Below are positions 26,585-35,365 of a DNA stretch of 64,000 nt, one piece after another. Location of the stretch: assembly GCF_019039255.1 (NCBI RefSeq), contig NZ_CP077062.1, positions 2,914,001 to 2,978,000 of the forward strand, written 5' to 3'. The translations under genes were made by a program, and so were the position numbers. How positions within the stretch are numbered: position 1 is the stretch's first letter; each line of letters opens with the position of its first letter. The notes beneath the pieces were generated by a model. It saw nothing but the letters and a program-made list of their open reading frames with translations. It was not told where the DNA came from and made no database searches. Origin of the DNA: Nocardioides panacis. GTDB lineage: Bacteria > Actinomycetota > Actinomycetes > Propionibacteriales > Nocardioidaceae.

Positions 26585-27501
26585 TCATGCGCGGTACTCC
26601 CGGCCGGTGAGGTGGAGGAAGACGTCCTCGAGCGTGCCGCCCTTGACCGCGAGGCCCTCGAGGGCCTCGAGCTCGGCGAGCCGGGTGAGCACCACCGACG
26701 GGGCGCGGGTGGTCAGCACGAGCGCGGTCGTCCTCCTCGACGGCGTCCACGCCGGCGAGGGCCTCGGCCCGCTCGCGGGGCAGCAGGTGCGGCGCGACCG
26801 AGATCCGCACGGGGGCGTCGAGCCCGCGCACCAGCGCGGCCGGCGTGTCCAGCTGCAGGACCCTCCCGCGGTCCATGATCGCGACCCGGTCGCACAGCGC
26901 CTCGGCCTCGTCGAGGTAGTGCGTGGTGAGCACGACCGTGCGGCCCGCCTCGTTGAGCGAGCGCAGCAGGTCCCACAGGTTGCGCCGGGCCTGCGGGTCG
27001 ATCCCCGAGGTCGGCTCGTCGAGGAAGACGATCTCCGGGTCGTGCACCAGGGCGCAGGCGATGGCCAGCCGCTGCAGCTGCCCGCCGGACAGCTTCTCCG
27101 TGCGGGTCCCGGCCTTCTCGGTGAGCCCGACCTGCTCCAGCCAGTCGTCGGCCCGGCCGGCGGGGACGCCGTACAGGGCGGCGAAGGTGCGGATCTGCTC
27201 GCGCGCGGTGAGCCGCTCGAAGAACGCCGAGGCCTGCAGCTGCACGCCCACCCGCGGCAGCAGCCGCGGGTTGCGCGGCCAGCTGGGCTCGCCGAGCAGC
27301 CGCGCCTCGCCGGCATCCGGGCGGCGCAGGCCCTCGACCATCTCCAGCGTGGTGGTCTTCCCGGCGCCGTTGGGACCCAGGATCCCGAAGAACTCACCGG
27401 CCGCGACCGTGGAAGCTCACGTCGTCGACCGCCCTCAGGTCGCCGTACGACTTGCGCAGTCCCTCGACCGCGATGGCCGATCCCCCGGGGGCCCGGCTCA
27501 T
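26585..27501 (-). CDS. ABC transporter ATP-binding protein (DrrA-like), frameshifted twice as read
   Basis: The N-terminus starts with the ATG at 27501 (MSRAPGGSAIAVEGLRKSYG) and overlaps the gdh stop (ATGA). One extra G at 27411-27412 (GTGGAAGCTC on the plus strand) breaks the frame before Walker A. The next frame carries GPNGAGKTT, LSGGQLQRLAIA, IVFLDEPTSGIDP and LTTHYLDEAEALCD. A second break at about 26730-26740 leads to the C-terminus ending LTGREYRA at 26585. Removing one base at each point gives a 304-residue protein with all ATPase motifs, the usual DrrA length. It drives the adjacent ABC-2 permease. Confidence 0.8.
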
Positions 27502-30500
27502 GGGGTCGAGAGCAGCGTTCGTACGACGCGCAGCCCGACCGACAGCCGTGCGAGGTCGGCGTGGTCGTCGCTGCAGATCTCCGTCAGCGTCCCCACCGCA
27601 CGGCTCACCACGACCGCGTCGTCCTCCTCCCAGTCGGCCACCCGGACGGGCACCGGCTGGTCGGAGGAGGTGGCGGCCAGCACCTGCGCGGTGAGCCGGG
27701 CGTGCACGGCGTGCAGGTCGTCGCGCAGCGCCGCGCGGGCCATCGTCTGCCAGCGGTCCTCGCGCGGCAGCGCCAGGATCCGCGCGACCAGCGCGGACAG
27801 GCCGAGCCGCTCGCCGAGGGCGAAGTGCACCCGGGCGATCTCCAGCGGGTCCCGGCCGTCGCGGCGGGCGGTCTCCACGATGTTCAGCGCCTGGTAGGCG
27901 GGCGGCAGCAGCGCCACCCGGACCGCGAGGTCCTCCGGCACGCCCTTCTGCACCAGGCTGTCGCGGCGCAGCTCGAAGGCGTCCCGCTCGCGGCCGCCGA
28001 GGATCTCCGGCAGCGCGGCGACCACCTGCTGGGCGTCGACCCCGAAGAAGTCGACGGTGCCCTCGCTGTCCATCGGCGGGCGCCGGTTGTTGATCAGCCA
28101 GCGCGACGCACGCTCGACCAGGGTGCGCATCTCCAGGCGCATCCGGGTCTGCACCGCGGCGTCGATCTTGTTGTCGTAGGAGTCGATCTCGTCGATCAGC
28201 GACCGCGACCCGAAGATCTCCCGGGCCACGAAGTTCGCCCGCACCAGCTCGTCGGCGGTGGCCGCGGTCTCCTCCGAGAGCCGGTGGAAGAACGTCATGC
28301 CGGCACCGTTGACCAGGTCGTTGACGACCTGGGTCACGATGATCTCCCGGCGCAGCGGGTGGCTCTCCATCTGCTCGCGGTAGGTGTGGCGCATCTTCGT
28401 GGGGAAGTAGCCGAACAGGTCGCTGCGCAGGAACGGGTCGTCGGCGATGTCGGTGCCGATCAGCTCGTCGGCGAGCACGATCTTGGTGTAGGCCAGCAGC
28501 ACCGACAACTCGGGGACGGTCAGGCCCTGCTTGCGCTCGATCCGGGCGGCGACGGTCTTGCGGCTGGGCAGCGCCTCCAGGGTCCGGTCGAGCAGGCCCT
28601 GCCGCTCCAGCCGGCGGATCCAGTCCTCGTGCACGTGCAGCAGGTCGGGCGCCTGGATCGCGGCGTTCGCGAGCGCGTGGTTCTGCTCGTAGTTGTCCCT
28701 CAGCACCAGCGTGCCGACCTCCTCGGTCATCGAGGCGAGCAGGTCGTTGCGCTGCTTCTCGGTCAGGTCCCCGGCCGCGACGACCCGGTCGAGCAGGATC
28801 TTGATGTTCACCTCGTGGTCGGAGGTGTCCACCCCGGCGGAGTTGTCGATGAAGTCGGTGTTGATCCGGCCACCCTGCTCGGCGTACTCGATGCGGCCGC
28901 GCTGGGTGAGGCCGAGGTTGCCGCCCTCGCCCACGCACTTGGTGCGCAGCTCATGGCCGTCGACCCGGATCGCGTCGTTCGCCTTGTCGCCCACCTCGGC
29001 GTGGGTCTCGCCGGCGCTCTTGACGTAGGTGCCGATGCCGCCGTTCCACAGCAGGTCGACGCGGGCCAGCAGGATCGCCCGCATCAGCTCGGCCGGCGTC
29101 ATCGCCTGCACGGAGTCCCTGAGCGAGAGCGCCTCGCGGACCTGCGCGCTGACCGGGATCGACTTGAGCGAGCGCGGGAAGATCCCGCCGCCCTCGGACA
29201 GCAGGGACTTGTCGTAGTCCTGCCAGCTCGACCGGGGCAGCGCGAACAGCCGCTTGCGCTCGGCGTACGACGTGTCCGCGACCGGGTTCGGGTCGAGGAA
29301 GATGTCGCGGTGGTCGAACGCGGCCACCAGGCGGGTGTGCTCGGAGAGCAGCATGCCGTTGCCGAACACGTCACCGGACATGTCGCCGATGCCGACGCAG
29401 GTGAACTCCTCGGCCTGGCAGTCCACGCCCATCTCGCGGAAGTGCCGGCGCACCGACTCCCACGCACCGCGGGCCGTGATGCCCATCGCCTTGTGGTCGT
29501 AGCCGACCGATCCGCCGGAGGCGAACGCGTCGCCGAGCCAGAAGCCGTAGTCCTTGGCGACCCCGTTGGCGATGTCGGAGAAGGTCGCGGTGCCCTTGTC
29601 GGCGGCGACCACGAGGTAGGAGTCGTCGCCGTCGTGACGCACCACGCGGGGCGGCGGGACGACCTCCTCGCCCTTGAGGTTGTCGGTGATGTCCAGCAGG
29701 CCGGAGATGAAGGTCTTGTAGCAGGCGATGCCTTCGGCCATCCACTGCTCACGCTGGCCGGGGTCGGGCAGCTGCTTGCAGAAGAAGCCGCCCTTGGAGC
29801 CGACCGGCACGATCACGGTGTTCTTCACCATCTGCGCCTTGACCAGCCCGAGGACCTCGGTCCGGAAGTCGTCGCGGCGGTCGGACCAGCGCAGGCCGCC
29901 GCGGGCGACGGCGCCGAACCGCAGGTGGACGCCCTCGACGCGCGGGGAGTACACGAAGATCTCGAACTTCGGGCGCGGCTCCGGCAGGTCCGGGATCGCG
30001 TCCGGCTTCAGCTTCAGCGAGATGTAGGACTTGTGCTGGCCCTCGGCGTCGAGCTGGTAGTAGTTCGTGCGCAGGGTGGCCCGGATGAAGGTCAGGTAGG
30101 ACCGCAGGATCCGGTCGTGGTCCAGGCTCGCCACGTCGTCGAGGGCCCGGTGGATCCGGCCCTCGATCTCGGTGGTCTTCGCCTGCCGGGTCTCGCCGTC
30201 GGCGGCCAGGTCGCCGTTGCGGCCCGGGTCGAAGCGGGCCTCGAACAGCCCGACCAGACCGCGGGTGATGTCGACGTTCTGCTGCAGCGCGTCCTCGATG
30301 TAGTCCTGGGCGAACGGCGTGCCGCCCTGCCGCATGTACTTCGCGTAGGCCCGCAGCACGGTCGCCTGCCGCCAGGTCAGCCCGACCGCGAGGACCAGCG
30401 CGTTGAAGCCGTCGACCTCGTTGTCGCCCTCCCAGACCGCGGTGACGGCGTCCTGGAACAGCTCGCGGCTCTCCACCGGGAGCGCCCGGTGGAAACGCAG

Positions 30501-32396
30501 CCCGAAGTCGTAGATGTGCGACTCGCGGTCGAGGCCGTCGAGGCCGTAGGGCCGCTCGTCGATGACCTCCACGCCCATCGAGGACAGCGTCGGCAGGACC
30601 TCGGACAGCGACATCGGCGAACCGGTGCGGTAGATCTTCAGCCGCGCCTCCTCGGGACCCGCCTCGGGCAGCTGGTAGAACGACAGGTCGAGCCCGCCGT
30701 CGCCGGGGATGCCCTCCAGCCGGCCGAGGTCGACCGCGCCGGTCCGCGGCGGGTAGTCCTCCTTGTAGGCCTCCGGGAACGAGTCGGCGTACTTGCGGGC
30801 GAGCAGCGCGCCGTCCTCCTCGCCGTACTCGGCGTGCGCGGCCGCGACGAAGTCGTCGCGCCAGGAGCGCGCGGCCTCCGCGAGGCGGCGCTCGATCTCG
30901 GCCACGTTGAACGAGCCGATCGTCTCGCCCCGCTTGGGGCGGATCACGAAGTGCAGGCGGGCCAGCATCGACTCGCTGACCCGGGCGGTGTACTCCAGCG
31001 AGTCTCCGCCGAGGCGGTCCTTGAGGATGCCGGCGATCTTCTCCCGGACGGCCGTGGTGTAGCGGTCGCGCGGCAGGTAGACCAGGCAGGACAGGTAGCG
31101 GCCGTAGGTGTCGCGCCGCACGAACAGCCGGACCTGCCGGCGGTCGCGGATCTGCAGCACCGACTCCGCGATCGGCACGAGCTCCTCGATCGGGGTCTGG
31201 AACAGCTCGTCGCGGGGGTAGGTCTCGAGCACGTCCATGAGCGCCTTGCCGGTGTGGCTCAGCGGCGCGAACCCGGCCCGGTCGATGACCTGCTTGGCCT
31301 TCGTCCGGATCACCGGGATGCGGGTCAGCGACTCGGTGTAGGCCGCGGAGGAGAACAGCCCGAGGAAGCGGCGCTCGCCGACGACCTCGCCGCTCGCGTC
31401 GAACGTCTTGACGCCGACGTAGTCGAGGTACACCGGACGGTGCACGGTGGCCTTGGAGTTGGCCTTGGCCAGCACCAGCAGTGTCTTCTCCCGGGCCTTG
31501 GACCGCACCAGCGGAGGCAGCTTCGCGAACGACGTGGACATGTCCTGGTCGGCCCGCAGGATGCCGAAGCCGGTGCCGGGGACCGCCCGCAGGGCGACGT
31601 TGTCCGTGCCGTCGTCGGCGTCCTCGAGGCGGTACTCGCGGTAGCCAAGGAACGTGAAGTGGGTGTCGGCCAGCCAGCGCAGCAGCGCCTGCCCCTCGGC
31701 GATCTCCTCGGCCGGCAGCGGCGGGGGGTTCTCGTCGAGGTCCTCGATGATGTCGAGCGCCTGCTGGTGCATCTTCGGCCAGTCCTCGACGGCCTCCCGG
31801 ACGTCCTGGAGGACCTTGGCCAGCGCCTGCTCGATCTCGTCGCGCTGGGCCTGGCTCGACTCGCGGCCGATCTCGATGTGCATCCAGGACTCGCGCGACA
31901 TGTCGTGCGGGAGCTCGGCCCGGTCGAGCTGCTGGTCGTCGCCGGTGAAGATCTCCTCGAGCTGCCCGGTGATGTCGCGGCGGACCAGGATCTGCGGGTG
32001 CACGACGACGTGCACCTCGCGGTTCTGCTCGTTGAGCTCCATCGTCACCGAGTCGACGAGGAACGGCATGTCGTCGGTGACCACCTCGACGACCGTGTGC
32101 CCGCCGGCGGACCAGCCGTGCTCGGCGACGGTCGGGGTGAACACGTGGATGTTCGCGGTCCCCTGCGGGCGGTACGCCGCGGTCTTGTACTGGCTCATCG
32201 CGGCGCCGTACAGGTCGACCTCGGTGCGCGAGGCGAGGTCCTCGGTGGCCACGTGGCGGTAGAAGTACCGCAGCAGCTCGGCCGACTTGCCTCCCGGCGG
32301 ACCACCGGAGCCCTTGCGGCTCGTGGCGAACGAGGCGGCCCTCTCGATCAGGTCGTCCCGCTCGGTGTTCCCGGTCCCGTCCAGCGTCGTCGACAC
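27498..32396 (-). CDS. gdh: NAD-specific glutamate dehydrogenase, large (180-kDa) type
   Basis: 1632 residues from the GTG at 32396, matching the 1600-1650-residue NAD-GDH of Streptomyces and Rv2476c of M. tuberculosis. It deaminates glutamate to 2-oxoglutarate and ammonium with NAD, a catabolic reaction. Long N-terminal regulatory and ACT-like segments (about 1-700) precede the catalytic core (about 730-1200). The core contains the substrate-lysine region VGSKGGFFCKQLP, the GGLRWSDRRDDFRTEVLGLVKAQM block and the dinucleotide fold around VCVGIGDMSGDVFGNGMLLS. No frame disruption occurs over 4.9 kb. It is followed by the ABC exporter genes with a 4-base overlap. Confidence 0.95.
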   Translation of the reverse strand: MSTTLDGTGNTERDDLIERAASFATSRKGSGGPPGGKSAELLRYFYRHVATEDLASRTEVDLYGAAMSQYKTAAYRPQGTANIHVFTPTVAEHGWSAGGHTVVEVVTDDMPFLVDSVTMELNEQNREVHVVVHPQILVRRDITGQLEEIFTGDDQQLDRAELPHDMSRESWMHIEIGRESSQAQRDEIEQALAKVLQDVREAVEDWPKMHQQALDIIEDLDENPPPLPAEEIAEGQALLRWLADTHFTFLGYREYRLEDADDGTDNVALRAVPGTGFGILRADQDMSTSFAKLPPLVRSKAREKTLLVLAKANSKATVHRPVYLDYVGVKTFDASGEVVGERRFLGLFSSAAYTESLTRIPVIRTKAKQVIDRAGFAPLSHTGKALMDVLETYPRDELFQTPIEELVPIAESVLQIRDRRQVRLFVRRDTYGRYLSCLVYLPRDRYTTAVREKIAGILKDRLGGDSLEYTARVSESMLARLHFVIRPKRGETIGSFNVAEIERRLAEAARSWRDDFVAAAHAEYGEEDGALLARKYADSFPEAYKEDYPPRTGAVDLGRLEGIPGDGGLDLSFYQLPEAGPEEARLKIYRTGSPMSLSEVLPTLSSMGVEVIDERPYGLDGLDRESHIYDFGLRFHRALPVESRELFQDAVTAVWEGDNEVDGFNALVLAVGLTWRQATVLRAYAKYMRQGGTPFAQDYIEDALQQNVDITRGLVGLFEARFDPGRNGDLAADGETRQAKTTEIEGRIHRALDDVASLDHDRILRSYLTFIRATLRTNYYQLDAEGQHKSYISLKLKPDAIPDLPEPRPKFEIFVYSPRVEGVHLRFGAVARGGLRWSDRRDDFRTEVLGLVKAQMVKNTVIVPVGSKGGFFCKQLPDPGQREQWMAEGIACYKTFISGLLDITDNLKGEEVVPPPRVVRHDGDDSYLVVAADKGTATFSDIANGVAKDYGFWLGDAFASGGSVGYDHKAMGITARGAWESVRRHFREMGVDCQAEEFTCVGIGDMSGDVFGNGMLLSEHTRLVAAFDHRDIFLDPNPVADTSYAERKRLFALPRSSWQDYDKSLLSEGGGIFPRSLKSIPVSAQVREALSLRDSVQAMTPAELMRAILLARVDLLWNGGIGTYVKSAGETHAEVGDKANDAIRVDGHELRTKCVGEGGNLGLTQRGRIEYAEQGGRINTDFIDNSAGVDTSDHEVNIKILLDRVVAAGDLTEKQRNDLLASMTEEVGTLVLRDNYEQNHALANAAIQAPDLLHVHEDWIRRLERQGLLDRTLEALPSRKTVAARIERKQGLTVPELSVLLAYTKIVLADELIGTDIADDPFLRSDLFGYFPTKMRHTYREQMESHPLRREIIVTQVVNDLVNGAGMTFFHRLSEETAATADELVRANFVAREIFGSRSLIDEIDSYDNKIDAAVQTRMRLEMRTLVERASRWLINNRRPPMDSEGTVDFFGVDAQQVVAALPEILGGRERDAFELRRDSLVQKGVPEDLAVRVALLPPAYQALNIVETARRDGRDPLEIARVHFALGERLGLSALVARILALPREDRWQTMARAALRDDLHAVHARLTAQVLAATSSDQPVPVRVADWEEDDAVVVSRAVGTLTEICSDDHADLARLSVGLRVVRTLLSTP

Positions 32397-32423
32397 GCAG
32401 CATCAACCTCTGCAGCTCTCAGC

Positions 32424-32445
32424 GACGGCACGTCGTTGTGCCGTC
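32424..32445 (-). promoter_or_regulatory. Perfect hairpin between kynA and gdh
   Basis: Arms GACGGCAC (32424-32431) and GTGCCGTC (32438-32445) pair perfectly around a 6-base loop, 28-49 bases upstream of the gdh start and about 78 bases beyond the kynA stop. It could terminate the kynA transcript, attenuate gdh, or be an operator. There is no T tract. Confidence 0.35.
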
Positions 32446-32522
32446 CATCCGACCCTAGAGCGTCACGCGCGGGGCCACCACCACCCGGGTCCCCGCCGCG
32501 TGTCCCGGCAGCCGGAACGGCC

Positions 32523-33390
32523 TCAGAGCACCGAGCGGAGGTCCCAGAGAAGCGGGAAGTAGCGCAGGTCGAGCCGGCTGCGGAGGTAGTCCGCACCCGA
32601 CGACCCGCCGGTCCCGGTCTTGGTCCCGATCATCCGCTCCACCATCACCACGTGCCGTGCCCGCCAGGCCGCGGCGAGCTCGTCGTGCTGCAGGAGCGCC
32701 TCGGCCAGCGCCCACACCTCGCCGTAGGACGCCCGGTCGTGGGCGGCGCGACGGACGGAGTCGGTGACCTGCTCGTCGTCGCCCACCGGCAGGCCGCGGT
32801 CCTCCAGCACCCGCAGGAACGCGTCCCAGAGGCTCGGCTCGTCCAGCCGGCGCTGCAGCCGGGCCTGCTCGTCGGCGGTCAGCCCCCGGAAGCGCTGCAC
32901 GAACGACGGGTCCTTGGCCCCCCGAGAGGAACTCCAACTCGCGGAACTGCACGGACTGGAACCCGCTGGCCGGGGCGAGCGCCTGCCGGAACGCCAGGAA
33001 GTCCTGCGGGGTCATCGTCTCCAGCACGTCGACCTGCTGGACGAGGGTCCGCTCGATGACGTGCATCCGGTGCAGCAGGTGCTGGGCCCACCACACCCGG
33101 GAGCCGCCCTGCGCCGCCTGCGCGCCACCCGCCAGCATCGCGTCGCGCGCCGCGGTGGCCTCGTGCAGGAGCTGCTGGAACCACAGCTCGTAGACCTGGT
33201 GGATGGTGATGAACAGGAGCTCGTCGTGCGCGGGCGGCGCGGACTCGAGGTCCTGGGAGGAGAGCAGCCGCTCGAGCTGCAGGTAGCTGCCGTAGGTCAG
33301 CCGCGCCCCGTGCTCGCCGAAGGCGATGTCCTGGCCGCCCCACCGGCCCGTCAGGTCGCCGCCGCCGCCGGTCTGCTCGTCTGAGGTCAC
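32523..33390 (-). CDS. kynA: Tryptophan 2,3-dioxygenase, frameshifted as read
   Basis: Start GTG at 33390 (VTSDEQTGGGGDLTG). The family is clear from LTYGSYLQLERLLSSQ, HDELLFITIHQVYELWFQQLLHE (catalytic His of the distal pocket in FITIHQ), and FREFEFL-like FRELEFLSG. A run of six C at 32918-32923 then breaks the frame. Removing one gives DPSFVQRFRGLTADEQ and a C-terminal part with the haem-ligand region RARHVVMVERMIGTKTGTGGSSG, ending at 32523. The restored protein has 288 residues, the normal size. It opens the tryptophan ring to N-formylkynurenine. No kynureninase or formamidase gene is in the window. Confidence 0.9.
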
Positions 33391-33468
33391 ACGGGGAGCG
33401 TAGCGACGTCCGGCGTGGGTACGACATGATGCCGAGCACCGTCCCCAGCCCGCAGGAGCCAGCCGCCG

Positions 33469-33951
33469 ATGAAGTACTCCCACCAGATGACCTACGACGC
33501 CTCCCCCACCGAGGTCCGCGCGATGCTCGCCGACCCCGCCTTCCGGGAGAAGGTCTGCGCGGCGATGCGCGCGACGCGGCACGAGGTCACCGTCGAGGAG
33601 TCCAGCCCCGGCATGACCGTGCTGGTCGACCAGACCCAGCCCGCCGACGGCATCCCGTCGTTCGCGAAGAAGTTCGTCGGCGACGAGATCCAGATCGTGC
33701 AGCGCGAGGTGTGGGGTGCGGGGACGTCCTCCTCGCTGCTCGTCGAGATCCCCGGCAAGCCGGGTGCGCTGAACGGCTCCATCGACCTCGCCGCCGACGG
33801 CGCGGGCACCGTGGAGACCGTCTCGGGCGACATCAAGGTCAAGATCCCGCTGATCGGCGGCAAGCTCGAGGGCCTGATCGGGGACCTGCTCACCTCGGCG
33901 CTGAAGGCCGAGCAGCGCGTCGGCCGCGCCTGGCTGGCCGGCAACCGCTAG
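33469..33951 (+). CDS. DUF2505 protein (SRPBCC-like fold)
   Basis: 160 residues, ATG at 33469. The whole protein matches the DUF2505 pattern: MKYSHQMTYDASPTEVRAML at the start, alternating beta strands in the middle and a long C-terminal helix (LTSALKAEQRVGRAWLAG). It resembles the ligand-binding START/SRPBCC fold. Function unknown. It is divergent from kynA (78-base gap), and its 3' end overlaps the stop of the small convergent gene at 33948 by 4 bases. Confidence 0.8.
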   Translation: MKYSHQMTYDASPTEVRAMLADPAFREKVCAAMRATRHEVTVEESSPGMTVLVDQTQPADGIPSFAKKFVGDEIQIVQREVWGAGTSSSLLVEIPGKPGALNGSIDLAADGAGTVETVSGDIKVKIPLIGGKLEGLIGDLLTSALKAEQRVGRAWLAGNR

Positions 33952-34139
33952 ACCGGCCGGTCCGCCTCCCGGGCCGCGTCCGCCTCGTCCTCGGCGACGT
34001 CCCGCCGCCGGACGACGTACACGACCACGAAGAGCACCACGAACGGGCCGAACGCGACCAGGCCCACGAGCAGCTGCTCGACGGGGTGCAGCGCGCCGAG
34101 GTGCAGCGGGAGCGGTGAGAGAAAGGTCATCACCTCCAT
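33948..34139 (-). CDS. Small single-pass membrane protein, unknown function
   Basis: About 63 residues: a short N-terminus (MEVMTFLSPLPLHLGALHPVEQ), one TM helix (about 23-43, LLVGLVAFGPFVVLFVVVYVV) and a charged tail beginning RRRDVAEDEADAARE. Start is ATG at 34139 or 34130; a GGAGGTG immediately precedes the latter, too close to be a normal ribosome binding site. Small membrane proteins with this layout are common beside DUF2505 genes in Nocardioides-like genomes. It is convergent with that gene and divergent from the flavin reductase gene. Confidence 0.55.
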   Translation of the reverse strand: MEVMTFLSPLPLHLGALHPVEQLLVGLVAFGPFVVLFVVVYVVRRRDVAEDEADAAREADRPV

Positions 34140-34181
34140 TGTGCGACGGAGGTGTGCCGGGGAATGCCCGGGGGGTACCAG

Positions 34182-34205
34182 ATGGTTGGTACAACGTTCA
34201 ACCAT
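34182..34205 (+). promoter_or_regulatory. 24-bp palindromic operator candidate before the OYE gene
   Basis: Arms ATGGTTG (34182-34188) and CAACCAT (34199-34205) are perfect 7-bp inverted repeats around a 10-base spacer, ending 25 bases before the ATG of the old-yellow-enzyme gene. Internally GTTG-GTA-CAAC repeats the symmetry. The shape is that of a MarR-, TetR- or HxlR-type operator; such regulators often control OYE-family reductases in response to electrophiles. No regulator gene is adjacent. Confidence 0.5.
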
Positions 34206-34230
34206 TTTCTCTCCCGAGGAGTCGCACCGC

Positions 34231-35304
34231 ATGCCTGACCTCTTTGACCCGCTGACCGTGAAGAGCTGGAACCTGCCGCACCGCCTCGTGATGGCTCCGC
34301 TGACCCGGAACCGCGCGACCGACGGCATGGTCCCCGGCGACCTCGCCGTGGAGTACTACGCCCAGCGCGCCTCCGCCGGCCTGATCATCACCGAGGGCAC
34401 CCAGCCCAGCGCCGTCGGCCAGGGCTACCTCGACACCCCCGGGATCCACACGCCCGAGCAGGTCGAGGGCTGGCGCCGCGTCGCCGACGCCGTGCACGCC
34501 AAGGGCGGCCGCATCGTCGTGCAGCTGATGCACGCCGGCCGCGTCGCGCACCCGGACAACAAGGCCGGGCTCGAGTCGGTCGCGCCGAGCGCGCTGGCCG
34601 CGCCGAACGAGATGTTCACCGCCGACGGCCCCAAGCCGCACCCGGTGCCCCGCGCCCTCGAGACCGACGAGATCCCCGGCATCGTGGAGGACTTCGTGCA
34701 CGCCGCGAAGTCCGCGATCGAGGCCGGACTGGACGGCGTCGAGGTGCACGCGGCCAACGGGTACCTCCTGCACCAGTTCCTCGCGCCCGGCTCGAACGAG
34801 CGCACCGACTCCTACGGCGGCAGCCCGGAGAACCGGGCCCGGCTGACCGTCGAGGTCACCCGCGCGGTCGCCGAGGCGATCGGCCCGGAGCGCGTGGGCA
34901 TCCGGATCTCCCCGGCGCACAACATCCAGGGCGCCACCGAGGAGGACCCGGCCGACGTCGAGGCGACGTACACCGCGCTGGTGCAGGACATCGCCCCGCT
35001 CGGCCTGGCCTACCTCAGCGTCCTGGCCGACCCCTCGCTGGACCTCGTCCAGGGGCTGCGCAAGGAGTTCGGCGGCGTGCTGATCGCCAACGACGGGTTC
35101 GGGCAGATCACCACCCGCGAGAGCGCCCAGGCGGTCCTCGACGAGGACCTCGCCGACGCGGTGGCCGTGGGCCGGCTGTTCCTCGCCAACCCCGACCTGC
35201 CGGCACGCTGGCAGCGCGGTGCCGACCTGAACGAGCCGAACCCGGACACGTTCTACGGCGGCGGCGCGGAGGGCTACACCGACTACCCCTCGCTCGCCGG
35301 CTGA
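34231..35304 (+). CDS. Old yellow enzyme family alkene reductase (NemA-like)
   Basis: 357 residues, ATG at 34231 with GAGGAG upstream. It is an FMN-binding TIM barrel: VMAPLTRNRA near the N-terminus, QLMHAGRVAHP, the His/Asn substrate-binding pair in EVHAANGYLLHQF, then NERTDSYGGS and the phosphate-binding region IANDGFG and AVGRLFLANPDLP. It reduces activated C=C bonds (enones, N-ethylmaleimide, some nitro esters) using NAD(P)H. Single gene with its own promoter and a strong downstream hairpin. Likely a detoxification enzyme; the physiological substrate is unknown. Confidence 0.95.
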   Translation: MPDLFDPLTVKSWNLPHRLVMAPLTRNRATDGMVPGDLAVEYYAQRASAGLIITEGTQPSAVGQGYLDTPGIHTPEQVEGWRRVADAVHAKGGRIVVQLMHAGRVAHPDNKAGLESVAPSALAAPNEMFTADGPKPHPVPRALETDEIPGIVEDFVHAAKSAIEAGLDGVEVHAANGYLLHQFLAPGSNERTDSYGGSPENRARLTVEVTRAVAEAIGPERVGIRISPAHNIQGATEEDPADVEATYTALVQDIAPLGLAYLSVLADPSLDLVQGLRKEFGGVLIANDGFGQITTRESAQAVLDEDLADAVAVGRLFLANPDLPARWQRGADLNEPNPDTFYGGGAEGYTDYPSLAG

Positions 35305-35317
35305 GCGACCGAGACAG

Positions 35318-35356
35318 CACGAGGGCCCGGACGGATCATCCGTCCGGGCCCTCGTG
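35318..35356. terminator. Bidirectional terminator between OYE and pruA
   Basis: A perfect 19-bp inverted repeat (35318-35336 and 35338-35356, one central base) starting CACGAGGGCCCGGACGG, placed 14 bases after the OYE stop and 9 bases after the convergent pruA stop. Very stable GC stem without a clear T tract, as is usual for actinobacterial terminators. Confidence 0.8.
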
Positions 35357-35365
35357 GCGTCCGGG

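Noticed and set aside
26607-33059. A 2150-codon open frame on the plus strand opposite gdh
   Set aside because: It is antisense to the well-supported gdh gene and consists of Arg/Gly/Leu/Val/Asp-rich low-complexity translation, as expected from the third-position G/C bias. No family signature is visible.
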